Positions 15,663 through 23,188 of a stretch of 33,670 bases of DNA are shown here, one piece after another. Each line of letters begins with the position of its first letter. The stretch's first letter is position 1. The DNA is from Gemmatimonadota bacterium (GTDB lineage Bacteria > Gemmatimonadota > Gemmatimonadetes > Palauibacterales > KS3-K002): the NCBI GenBank assembly GCA_016209945.1, contig JACQVD010000054.1, positions 1-33,670 on the forward strand. The letters are read 5' to 3'. The notes under the pieces were generated by a model. It was not told the DNA's origin. It did not search any database and saw only the letters and a list, made by a program, of their open reading frames with translations. Made by a program: the position numbers and the translations under genes.

Positions 15663-16394
15663 ATGGCGCAACGCCGCCCGAAAGCACGGAGTCCGCTCCA
15701 GCCCGAACCGTCATTTGCCGACCGAGCCCTACGCATCTACGCCTGGGCGCGCAGCCACAGCCGCGCCGTCCTGGTGGGCAGTGGGGCGCTCGCGCTTCTG
15801 GTCGCCGCCAGCATGTACTACCTGGGCTACCGCCGGCAGTTGGAGTCGGCCGCTGCGGCGGAACTGCTCCGAGTGCGCGAGACGGTACTCGCGGGGAACA
15901 CGGATCTCGCCATCGCGGATCTGCAACGGCTCCTGGCACAGTACGGGGCCACAGAACACGCCAGGGAAGCGCGGGTCATGCTCGCCGTGATGCTGATCCA
16001 GTCAGGACGGCCTGAGGAGGCCATCGAGAGCGTTCGGAGGATCGCCGGGGGCCGCGGTGCGGATCCCGTCGGAGCACGTGCGGCCTTCATCCTGGGGGCG
16101 GCCCTGGAAGCCAGGCGCGACACCGTTGCGGCCATCCGGCATTACCTGACGTTGGGCGACGCCCTGGAGATGGGGTTCCAGAAGCGAGACGCCCTCCGGG
16201 CTGCCGCCCGGCTCCAGAGCGCCCGTAAGGACTACGCGGCCGCCGTTGCCACGTACCGGAGGCTCCTCCAGCTCGTCCCCGAGGCCTCCGTAGAGCGCCC
16301 CATCTACGAGATGCGCCTCGCCGAGTTGGAGACTGCCGCCCGCCTCCAGGGAACCGAGCCACCGCAACCCAGGGCAACGGAAGGCGGATCCTGA
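15663..16394 (+). CDS. Membrane-anchored TPR protein (YfgM/YbgF-like layout)
   Basis: This 243-aa protein has a basic N-terminus, one transmembrane helix at about residues 36-56 (AVLVGSGALALLVAASMYYLG), and then TPR-like helical pairs such as LAIADLQRLLAQYGATEHAREARVMLAVMLIQSGRPEEAI. This layout is like YfgM, the TPR partner of the Sec translocon and periplasmic chaperones, but I cannot establish orthology. The orientation is probably N-in with TPRs in the periplasm. A GGAGG Shine-Dalgarno lies 5 nt before the ATG. It is the last gene of the plus-strand run, facing the convergent minus-strand run. Confidence 0.75.
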   Translation: MAQRRPKARSPLQPEPSFADRALRIYAWARSHSRAVLVGSGALALLVAASMYYLGYRRQLESAAAAELLRVRETVLAGNTDLAIADLQRLLAQYGATEHAREARVMLAVMLIQSGRPEEAIESVRRIAGGRGADPVGARAAFILGAALEARRDTVAAIRHYLTLGDALEMGFQKRDALRAAARLQSARKDYAAAVATYRRLLQLVPEASVERPIYEMRLAELETAARLQGTEPPQPRATEGGS

Positions 16395-16422
16395 GACGCC
16401 GCAAGCACGTCCGCCGCGTCTC
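16393..16422 (+). terminator. Possible weak hairpin after the plus-strand run
   Basis: GAGACGC (16393-16399) pairs with GCGTCTC (16416-16422) around a 16-nt loop, immediately at the stop codon of the last plus-strand gene. No T tract follows, so this is only a weak candidate for ending transcription. Confidence 0.25.
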
Positions 16423-16465
16423 TCGTGGGAGTCCGATAATGTATGTTATGTAAACCCACCTTAAA

Positions 16466-16493
16466 GGCAGCACCCTCACAGCTCGGTGCCGCC
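16466..16493 (-). terminator. Hairpin at the end of the minus-strand run
   Basis: On the minus strand GGCGGCACC pairs with GGTGCTGCC through nine base pairs, one a G-T wobble, around a 10-nt loop, followed by TTTAA. It begins 8 nt after the last minus-strand gene. On the plus strand the same arm has one A-C mismatch, so the minus-strand direction is favoured. The T tract is short. Confidence 0.5.
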
Positions 16494-16501
16494 CCCAGCC
16501 C

Positions 16502-17233
16502 CTATAGCTTTAGCTTTCCGAGGAGAGCCCACAGGCGAAGCTTCCAGACCATCCATACGGCCTCCCAGATGATGCCGCGGTGCATCTTGCTCTCCCCCTC
16601 GGTCCGCTCCACGAAGACGATCGGGATCTCCCTCACCCGGAAGCCGCTGTACCACGCCCGCGCCACCATCTCGATCTGGAACGCGTACCCCTCCGACCGG
16701 ATGCAGCCGAGATCCGTCGCCTCCAGAACCACGCGGCGGAAGCACTTGAACCCGCTCGTAAGATCGTGAATGGGTACCCCCGTCACGACCCGCGCATAGA
16801 TGTTCGCGAAGTAGCTGAGCAGTAGCCGCGACATCGGCCAGTTCACCACGGTGACGCCCCGGAGGTAGCGCGATCCCACAACCAGGTCGCAGTTCTGGGC
16901 AGCGGCAAGAAACTCGGGGATATGACCCGGATCGTGCGAAAAGTCGGCGTCCATCTCGAACAAGAGATCGAAACCCCGCGCGAGGCCCCACCGGAACGCC
17001 GTCAGGTACGCCGTCCCGAGACCGAGCTTCGCCTCCCGGTGTATCACGTGAACACGGGGGCTGTCAGCGGCGAGCTGATCGGCAATAAGAGCTGTTCCGT
17101 CTGGCGAAGCGTCGTCTACGATCAGGACCTGTATCCTGTTGTCGCACTCCAGGATCTTCGGAACGATCTTCGAAAGGTTCTCGCGCTCATTGTAGGTCGG
17201 GAGAATCACGAGAATCCGAAGGGCCTCGTCCAT
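16502..17233 (-). CDS. Polyprenol-phosphate sugar synthase (DPM1-like GT2)
   Basis: This 243-aa family 2 glycosyltransferase resembles dolichol/polyprenol monophosphomannose synthase, which joins a sugar from GDP-mannose to a polyprenyl phosphate. Visible motifs are LVILPTYNERENL at the N-terminus, LIVDDASPDGTA, the EMDADFSHDP metal-site motif near residue 95, and VPIHDLTSGFKCFRR. There are no C-terminal membrane spans, as in the soluble DPM1 class. The start ATG 17233 overlaps the upstream stop as ATGA; the 404-aa ORF-track version extends into the previous gene's shadow. It is the last gene of the minus-strand run. The actual sugar is not determined. Confidence 0.88.
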   Translation of the reverse strand: MDEALRILVILPTYNERENLSKIVPKILECDNRIQVLIVDDASPDGTALIADQLAADSPRVHVIHREAKLGLGTAYLTAFRWGLARGFDLLFEMDADFSHDPGHIPEFLAAAQNCDLVVGSRYLRGVTVVNWPMSRLLLSYFANIYARVVTGVPIHDLTSGFKCFRRVVLEATDLGCIRSEGYAFQIEMVARAWYSGFRVREIPIVFVERTEGESKMHRGIIWEAVWMVWKLRLWALLGKLKL

Positions 17234-18177
17234 CACGTCGCCCTCCGGGCGCCCAGCAGCCGCCGCCGGCCCCACGCAAGGCCCACCCAGGCGAGCGGCA
17301 AGAGCTCGGCAGTGGTCATCCAGAGGCGCGTCACCACGGCCAGGCTGGCTGCGTCGGTCGCGCCCAGAACCGGAGCCGTGAGCGCCGCGAGGGCGCCTTC
17401 CCGGACTCCGATCCCCGCCGGCGCGAAGAAGGCGGCGTACCCGACGAAATAGGCCGCAGGAAAGGCCGTAGCGGCGAGCAGCACCTCCGACACGGCCAAG
17501 GGCCTGAACGCCGCCCAGAGGATGCAAAACGCCGCCCCATAGCCGGCCCAAGCCAGCGTATGGAGGAGAAACCAGCCCACCGCAAAACGCGGGGCCGACG
17601 GCGCAGTCTCCACGCCATGGCCGCCAATCCTCTCCAGGAACCTCAGAAGCCCCCGGAAAAGAGGGGGCGCCGCCAGCACGGCGAGGACGGCCACGGCGAC
17701 GACGGGCGCCAGCCACCGCTCAAGCAGCGGGCTCTGCACCGGAGCGACCCAAGCGTAGAACCCCCCGATCGCCAGCGCGCCCGCTAGCGAAAAGAGCTGG
17801 GCGAGCACAGCGGAAAAGGACGCGGGGCCCGGAGCCAGCCCTTGGCGGCTTGCCAGGTACGTCAGCCCGGCGACCTGCCACACCTTGCCGGGCACGTAGC
17901 GTCCCAGATTCGCGACGAAGAAGATCCGGATCGCCATGGCAAGCTTCAGCTCGCCCGCGCCGAGCTGGCGGGCGAGTCGCGACCACAGAGCGACGAGATA
18001 TACGAAGACGCCGAGAAGGAGCCCGAAGGAGAGCGCGAGGCGTAGCGGCTCCGGCCTCCATCTCTCGCCCCCCAACTGTCCCAGATCCGCGATCGAAACT
18101 CGGAGAGCCCGGAAGAGGAAGACCGTGACGATGACGGTGAGAAGTCCCTGTAGAACCCAGCGAAGGGCGCGGCTCAC
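17233..18177 (-). CDS. UPF0104/AglD-like membrane protein (LPG synthase TM family)
   Basis: This 314-aa protein has about seven to eight membrane helices and belongs to the lysylphosphatidylglycerol-synthetase TM-region/UPF0104 family. The family loop ANLGRYVPGKVWQVAGL is present near residues 80-96, and a second one APAGIGVREGALAAL near 250. It lacks the soluble aminoacyl-transferase domain of MprF. Relatives such as AglD act with polyprenyl-phosphate sugars in archaeal glycosylation, which fits its place next to a DPM1-like gene. The start is GTG 18177, overlapping the upstream stop as GTGA; its own stop overlaps the next start as ATGA. Transport or transferase role is open. Confidence 0.82.
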   Translation of the reverse strand: MSRALRWVLQGLLTVIVTVFLFRALRVSIADLGQLGGERWRPEPLRLALSFGLLLGVFVYLVALWSRLARQLGAGELKLAMAIRIFFVANLGRYVPGKVWQVAGLTYLASRQGLAPGPASFSAVLAQLFSLAGALAIGGFYAWVAPVQSPLLERWLAPVVAVAVLAVLAAPPLFRGLLRFLERIGGHGVETAPSAPRFAVGWFLLHTLAWAGYGAAFCILWAAFRPLAVSEVLLAATAFPAAYFVGYAAFFAPAGIGVREGALAALTAPVLGATDAASLAVVTRLWMTTAELLPLAWVGLAWGRRRLLGARRAT

Positions 18178-20798
18178 CGGCTCACCGGGTCCCGAAAGGC
18201 CCGCTGGAGGCGGGGCGCGGTCAACAGCGCGAGCACGAAGATCCCGCAGGCCAGCGACAGCCACAGCGAAGCGCGAAGGAGCCCCGATTCGTAGAAGAGC
18301 TCGACACGGTGCGCCCCCGCGGGAACCGGAACCGCCCGCAGCGTGTAGTTCGCTCGCAGCACTCGGGCCGGCCGCCCATCCACGCTCGCCTTCCACGCCG
18401 GGTAGTAGTTTTCCCCTATGACGAGAAGAGCCGGCCCGCTCGTGTTCACCTCGAGCGAGTAGCGGTTGACTCCGCGCTCCAGCCACCGTACCAACCCGAC
18501 GGAATTCTCCTGAGGCTCCTCTTCCGGCGCGAGGGGCTCGCTCAGAAGCACGCTCGCCGCTGCATCGAACTCCGAATCGAGCAGCCGCTCGAGCGCGATC
18601 GCATCCGGCACAACTTCAAAACGACCTACCAGAAAAGCCCGCGGGAATGCCCCTTCCAACTCGTAGAGCACCCACCGGCGCCCCCGCACAGCGACGCGGA
18701 GACCCGCGCCCCGCAGTTCCCCGGGGCTCAAGAGAAAGCGTGCGTTCAGGAGCTTTAAGATTCGAAGCTCGTTGCGAAGCAGGCGATCCCCCTCGACCAG
18801 ATCTCGATAGCGTCCGATCTCGTTGCCGTGATGCCCCAGAACCTGCTCGATCCCGTAGAGGGCCGGGATGTTGGTCTCGGCATCCGGCGGCAGGGCGAAG
18901 ACCCTGAAAGGGTCGCTCCGCCGCTGCTCCTGTTGCAGCGCCACAATCGTCTCATCGGCGGGGAAAAGCGCGGCAGGCGGGGCCGTTTGAATGAACCTCG
19001 CATCGACGCGCACTTCCTCCACGACGGCCAGGGCAACGAGCCCCACCATCATCGCGCCGGTCTTCACCCGGCCGCGCACGAAGCCCCAGAGGAGCGCCGC
19101 CGTCAACGTTGCCAGGGCGAATGTGATCCAGAATCCCCGCCTCATCTCCCCGAGGTTCGCGCTCAATGCCCGGCCCTTCTCCGCGGTGATTCCCTCGTAG
19201 ACGGTTCCCGTCCAGAGCCTGGACAGCGTGTCGCCCGCCGATGCGAGGAGCGCGAGCACCAAGAGCGCTCCCGCGACAGCCAGAAAATACGTTCGCAGCC
19301 GCCTGGCGAACGCGGCGTCCCCTGCCCTCTCGCCCAGCATGTCGATGGCGAGGGCTCCGAGCGTCGTCGCCGCCAACGCAAAGAGGAACATGATGCTGCT
19401 CGGAGCACGAAAGAGCTTCACTCCCGGGACCAGATGGTAGAAGATGCGGAAAAACGGGGTCGTGGCGCCGAGCGCGTACACGAGGGCGATGACCGCTAGC
19501 GCGACGAGGAAGCCGGACTGCGCCACCGGGCCCGCGTCTCCCCCTCCCCCTTCGCCACCTGCAGTTCCACGCCTGCGCCGCAGGAACAAGAGGGGCGTCA
19601 GGAAAAGGCCCAAGGCCCCGGCATACTCGTGGTTCAGCTTGAAGAGATTCCGCCCCCAGTACGTCTCGACCGGCCCGCTACGCGTGGAGAGGTTCGCACC
19701 GATGAACTCAGGCACGACGAGGGATACTGCCTCTTCCGGGTGCAGTGACCACGAAGTCGAGTACGCGTACCCCCGCTCCTCTTCCGCCTGCGTCGTCTTG
19801 GCCACCCGCTGCGAGTACCCGAACGTCTCCCCGCACACGGCCGCGGGCGCGCCGCCGACATAGCACGCCGGTGCCACGAGTTGCACCGCCCCCACACCCA
19901 CGCCCAGAAACCCACCGGCCGCGAAAAGTGCGAAGCGCGCGACGGCGGTCCGAAGGCCGGGGCGTGTCAGCGCCACACCCGCGAGAGCGGCCGCGCCGGC
20001 GATCCCGAAGACGAGGAGCCCAAGGATTCCGCCGATCGCGGCGCGGGCGACGGCCAACACGAGAAGTCCCAGGAACAGCGCGGCCAGTCCCCACCACCGG
20101 AAGAGGCGGTAAACCGCCCAGAGGACGGCGCCCCAGACGGCGAAGTAGGCGAGCTGGGTGTGCGCCGTGAAGACGAGGAGGGCAACGACGAGCGCGAGCG
20201 CCGCGCAACCTGCGAGCGCCGGCCCCGCCACCGCCCGATCCGTCGCCCAGAAAAGAAGAGGTGTGAGCGCCGTGACGAAGAGCTTCCCGTCGTGGCCCGG
20301 GTACACGAGGCTCACGAGCATGGGCGCGAGCATGTACGCTGTGCCTCCCCATGTCGCCGCGGCCCGCGAGAGCCCCAGCCTGCGTAGCCAGACGTAGGTG
20401 AAGACCCCCGCGAGGAAGACGTGAACCACGAGCTTCCAACCCATCGCCCGGTGCACGGGGAGCACAAACGAGAGGAGCGTCGTCGGATAGAAGATATCAC
20501 CGTGCATCGCGTCCACGAACGGGAGGCCGCCGAAGACGAAGGGATTCCACATCGGGAACTCTTGCGCCGTCCGCACAAAATCGGCGTAGAACTTCCGCGC
20601 GAAGTATCCGAGCGCCATGGTGTCGGTGCCGAACAGCATGTCCTTCGACACGGCGAACTCGCGGAAGAGAAAGAGCGCCAGGGCGGCGTACAGCGCTGCC
20701 GGGAGCCAGCCGGGCACCGGTTCACGCGGCGTCTCCTGGCCTCCGCGCGCCACGGCCGGGCGCGCAGCCACCCGTGCATCGCGGGAGCGCCTAGCCAC
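18174..20798 (-). CDS. YfhO-family multi-spanning membrane protein (GT-C-like)
   Basis: The 874-aa product has many membrane helices and the features of YfhO-like proteins, which are linked to sugar attachment on cell-wall polymers. The first periplasmic loop reads FPMWNPFVFGGLPF. The C-terminal soluble part has ENYYPAWKASVDGRPARV and VPAGAHRVELFYES, a hallmark ending, before a last membrane helix. FGTDTMALGY near residue 45 may hold the catalytic acidic residue of a GT-C fold (inference). The start is GTG 20798, overlapping the upstream glycosyltransferase by 8 nt; the ORF-track 958-aa form reads through that gene's shadow. GGGGGGAGC repeats directly upstream act as a Shine-Dalgarno-like tract. 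Confidence 0.85.
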   Translation of the reverse strand: MARRSRDARVAARPAVARGGQETPREPVPGWLPAALYAALALFLFREFAVSKDMLFGTDTMALGYFARKFYADFVRTAQEFPMWNPFVFGGLPFVDAMHGDIFYPTTLLSFVLPVHRAMGWKLVVHVFLAGVFTYVWLRRLGLSRAAATWGGTAYMLAPMLVSLVYPGHDGKLFVTALTPLLFWATDRAVAGPALAGCAALALVVALLVFTAHTQLAYFAVWGAVLWAVYRLFRWWGLAALFLGLLVLAVARAAIGGILGLLVFGIAGAAALAGVALTRPGLRTAVARFALFAAGGFLGVGVGAVQLVAPACYVGGAPAAVCGETFGYSQRVAKTTQAEEERGYAYSTSWSLHPEEAVSLVVPEFIGANLSTRSGPVETYWGRNLFKLNHEYAGALGLFLTPLLFLRRRRGTAGGEGGGGDAGPVAQSGFLVALAVIALVYALGATTPFFRIFYHLVPGVKLFRAPSSIMFLFALAATTLGALAIDMLGERAGDAAFARRLRTYFLAVAGALLVLALLASAGDTLSRLWTGTVYEGITAEKGRALSANLGEMRRGFWITFALATLTAALLWGFVRGRVKTGAMMVGLVALAVVEEVRVDARFIQTAPPAALFPADETIVALQQEQRRSDPFRVFALPPDAETNIPALYGIEQVLGHHGNEIGRYRDLVEGDRLLRNELRILKLLNARFLLSPGELRGAGLRVAVRGRRWVLYELEGAFPRAFLVGRFEVVPDAIALERLLDSEFDAAASVLLSEPLAPEEEPQENSVGLVRWLERGVNRYSLEVNTSGPALLVIGENYYPAWKASVDGRPARVLRANYTLRAVPVPAGAHRVELFYESGLLRASLWLSLACGIFVLALLTAPRLQRAFRDPVSR

Positions 20799-21924
20799 GC
20801 CGCTCCCCCCGCTCCCCCCGCTCCCCCAGAAGCTGCCGGTAGACCTCGAGATGCCGGTCCACGAGCCTCGCGAGGCTGAACCCTTCGACCACCTGCTGGC
20901 GCGCCGCTTCGCCTTTGCGTGCAAGGCCGGCGGGATCCGCGAGCAGTGCCACGACCGCTTCGGCGATCGACTCGGGCCGCCCTGGGTCGAAGAGCGCCCC
21001 CACGCCATCATCGATGATCTCCGGCAGGCCGCCGACCCTGCTCGCGGCAACGGGAACGCCGCACGCCATCGCCTCCAGCGCGGCGACGGAGCTCGCCTCC
21101 ATCAACGAGGGGATGACAACCAGGTGCGCCGACCGGAGGAACGCCGGCATCTCCGCGTGCGCCTTGCTTCCGAGAAACCGCACGCGGTCCGCCACGCACA
21201 GCTCGCGGGCCAAACGCTGAAGCCGCTCGAACTCCGGACCGTCGCCCACCACGACCGCTTCCACATCATCACGATGGCGGACGATGAGCGGCATCGCCCG
21301 CACAAAGTATTCGACGCCGTTCTTCGGAAAGAGGCGGCGCGGCACGACCACCCGCGGGCGGTCCGTGGCCGGCAGCACGCCCGCGCCCGGACAAAAGGCC
21401 TCCGTGTCCACGGCGTTCAGGAGGACCTCCGCTCTGGGATGGGGATACAGCGAGAGGGCGACCTCCAGGATCTCCCGGCTCGCCGTGAAGACGGCGTCCG
21501 CGCTCGCGATGATGCGGCGGAGGATCGGTCTCCAGAGAGGCCGCCGGGCGCGCAGCAGGAAATGCGAGGTGTGCAAACTCAGAACGAGCGGCCGCCTGTA
21601 CCGCCGCTGCGATGGCCAGGCCGGCGGAGCCGCCGCGAACGTCTGTGCGTGGAAGAGGTCGGCATCGGCCGCCAGCCGGCGGTGGAGCGGCGCGGTCGCC
21701 ACGGCGTGCGCGACCCAGCCCGCGGGCCTCCGGGCCGGCATCCACACGCGGTGCACCTCGATCCCGTCCATCGTCTCGCGGCGCCGGAGCCCGGGACGCG
21801 AGCGCGAGGTGATCATCCTGACCCTCTCACCGCGGCGCACGAGCTCGCGGCAGAGCGTGTAGACATGGCTCTCCAGGCCGCCGACCTCGGGCGGGAAGTA
21901 GATGCACTGCATGAGGATCCTCAC
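20791..21924 (-). CDS. GT4-family glycosyltransferase
   Basis: This 377-aa GT-B fold enzyme transfers a sugar from a nucleotide donor to a lipid-linked or polysaccharide acceptor. The N-terminal glycine-rich PPEVGGLESHVYTL loop and the C-terminal donor-site segment PSLMEASSVAALEAMACGVPVAAS (the E-x7-E pattern) define family 4. The donor and acceptor cannot be told from sequence. The C-terminus ends GERGERGERRG, coded by a 9-nt tandem repeat. The start is GTG 21924, overlapping the wecB stop as GTGA, so it is probably cotranslated with wecB and may use a UDP-ManNAc-derived sugar (inference). Confidence 0.9.
   Translation of the reverse strand: MRILMQCIYFPPEVGGLESHVYTLCRELVRRGERVRMITSRSRPGLRRRETMDGIEVHRVWMPARRPAGWVAHAVATAPLHRRLAADADLFHAQTFAAAPPAWPSQRRYRRPLVLSLHTSHFLLRARRPLWRPILRRIIASADAVFTASREILEVALSLYPHPRAEVLLNAVDTEAFCPGAGVLPATDRPRVVVPRRLFPKNGVEYFVRAMPLIVRHRDDVEAVVVGDGPEFERLQRLARELCVADRVRFLGSKAHAEMPAFLRSAHLVVIPSLMEASSVAALEAMACGVPVAASRVGGLPEIIDDGVGALFDPGRPESIAEAVVALLADPAGLARKGEAARQQVVEGFSLARLVDRHLEVYRQLLGERGERGERRG
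20802..20827 (-). repeat. Nine-base tandem repeat at GT4/YfhO gene junction
   Basis: GCTCCCCCC is repeated about 2.9 times on the plus strand (GGGGGGAGC on the coding strand). It codes for the GER-GER-GER tail of the GT4 protein and lies just before the YfhO GTG start, where it also looks like a Shine-Dalgarno tract. The unit is three codons long, so copy-number change keeps the GT4 frame. Confidence 0.85.
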
Positions 21925-23108
21925 GCCCAGTCCTCGGTCCCGCGCGGCAGGCCTCGCAACTTGTGCAGGAGGATGTCGGCGATGCGTTCGCCGGCCCGGC
22001 CGTCTCCATAGGGGTTGCGCGTCTGGCTCATCGCCCGGCGCGCCTCCTCGTCACGCAGGAGACGGTCGGCCTCCTCGAAGATCCGATCGCCCCGCGTCCC
22101 CACGAGCCTGGCCACACCGGCATCGATCCCCTCGGGCCGCTCGGTGACGTCCCTCAGCACGAGGACCGGCACGCCGAAGCTCGGGGCTTCCTCCTGAATC
22201 CCACCCGAGTCGGTCAGCACGAGGGTGGCAGTCTTCAGGGTTTTCACTAGGTCAGAGTACGCGAACGGCTCCAGAAGGTGCAGGTTGGCCTCGTGAGAGA
22301 GGATTTCGTTCGCGGGCTCCCTCACCTTCGGATTCGGATGCACCGGGTAGATGAAAGAAACGTCCCGATGTTCCCGTGCGAGACGCGCCAGCGCCCCGAA
22401 TATCTCCCGGATCGGTTGGCCGAAGGCCTCCCGGCGGTGGACGGTGATAAGCACCAGGTGATGGGAGTGCCCGATGATGGATTCCAGTGTCCGGTTCTTG
22501 AACCCGATCTGCGCAGCCGCGATTTTCTGCACCGCATCGACAACGGTGTTCCCCGTTACAAAAATTCCCTCTGCAGGGACATTCTCGCGGAGGAGGCTTT
22601 CGCGAGCGCGATGCGTCGGTGCAAAGTGAATATCCGCCACCATGTCACAAAAGCGTCGGAAAACCTCTTCAGGATACGGAGCCCACTTGCTGTGGGACCG
22701 CAGTCCTGCCTCGACATGTGCCAATGGGATCTTCTCGAAGAAGGCGCCCAGGGCGGTATAGAAGACGGTGGCGGTGTCCCCCTGCACGAGAAGCACGTGC
22801 GGTCTCCACTTTTGGATATCCTGCCTCAATGCCTTGAGACATTCGATGCCTACGTGGTATAGGTCCTGATCCGGCTGCATGATTCCAAAGCTCACATCTG
22901 CCGCGAGGTCAACGGCACGAGTGGCGGTATCCAGGAGCTCCTCGTGCTGTCCGGTGAACACTGTGCGGAGCTCGTGCACCTGTATGCCTTTCGCCTCCTT
23001 GCCTCTCCTTTGAAGAGCCCAGACGACCGGGGCTAGTTTGATGGCTTCCGGGCGAGTGCCAACGACGATGGAGACGCGAAACGGACCGGCAGGCACAGTC
23101 CAGGTCAT
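21921..23108 (-). CDS. wecB: UDP-N-acetylglucosamine 2-epimerase (non-hydrolysing)
   Basis: WecB interconverts UDP-GlcNAc and UDP-ManNAc, the donor precursor for enterobacterial-type surface glycans. The 395-aa product has VGTRPEAIKLAP at the N-terminus, VQGDTATVF, HVEAGLRSH, APTHRARESL, TGNTVVDA, ITVHRREAFG, and LTDSGGIQEEAPSFGVPVLVLRDVTERPE near the C-terminus. The PEEINR position reads PEEVFRR. The middle of the gene (roughly 22450-22750) is visibly richer in A+T than its neighbours. An 80-nt gap separates it from the upstream GT-C gene, the largest gap in the minus-strand run. No wecC (ManNAc dehydrogenase) is in the window. Confidence 0.95.
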   Translation of the reverse strand: MTWTVPAGPFRVSIVVGTRPEAIKLAPVVWALQRRGKEAKGIQVHELRTVFTGQHEELLDTATRAVDLAADVSFGIMQPDQDLYHVGIECLKALRQDIQKWRPHVLLVQGDTATVFYTALGAFFEKIPLAHVEAGLRSHSKWAPYPEEVFRRFCDMVADIHFAPTHRARESLLRENVPAEGIFVTGNTVVDAVQKIAAAQIGFKNRTLESIIGHSHHLVLITVHRREAFGQPIREIFGALARLAREHRDVSFIYPVHPNPKVREPANEILSHEANLHLLEPFAYSDLVKTLKTATLVLTDSGGIQEEAPSFGVPVLVLRDVTERPEGIDAGVARLVGTRGDRIFEEADRLLRDEEARRAMSQTRNPYGDGRAGERIADILLHKLRGLPRGTEDWA

Positions 23109-23188
23109 CGCTCTCGCAAGGCTTCCGCGCCGGCAGGCTCAGGCCGAAGCACGTCCGACCGGCGGCGCCGGGACCGCAGTCTCAGAGT

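Noticed and set aside
16431-16460. A+T-rich stretch with TATGTT in the convergent gap as a promoter
   Set aside because: No -35 element at 16-18 bp on either strand, and any transcript would run straight into an opposing gene end.
20617-22011. 464-aa plus-strand ORF over the GT4 and YfhO starts
   Set aside because: Crosses three real minus-strand genes and shows no motif.
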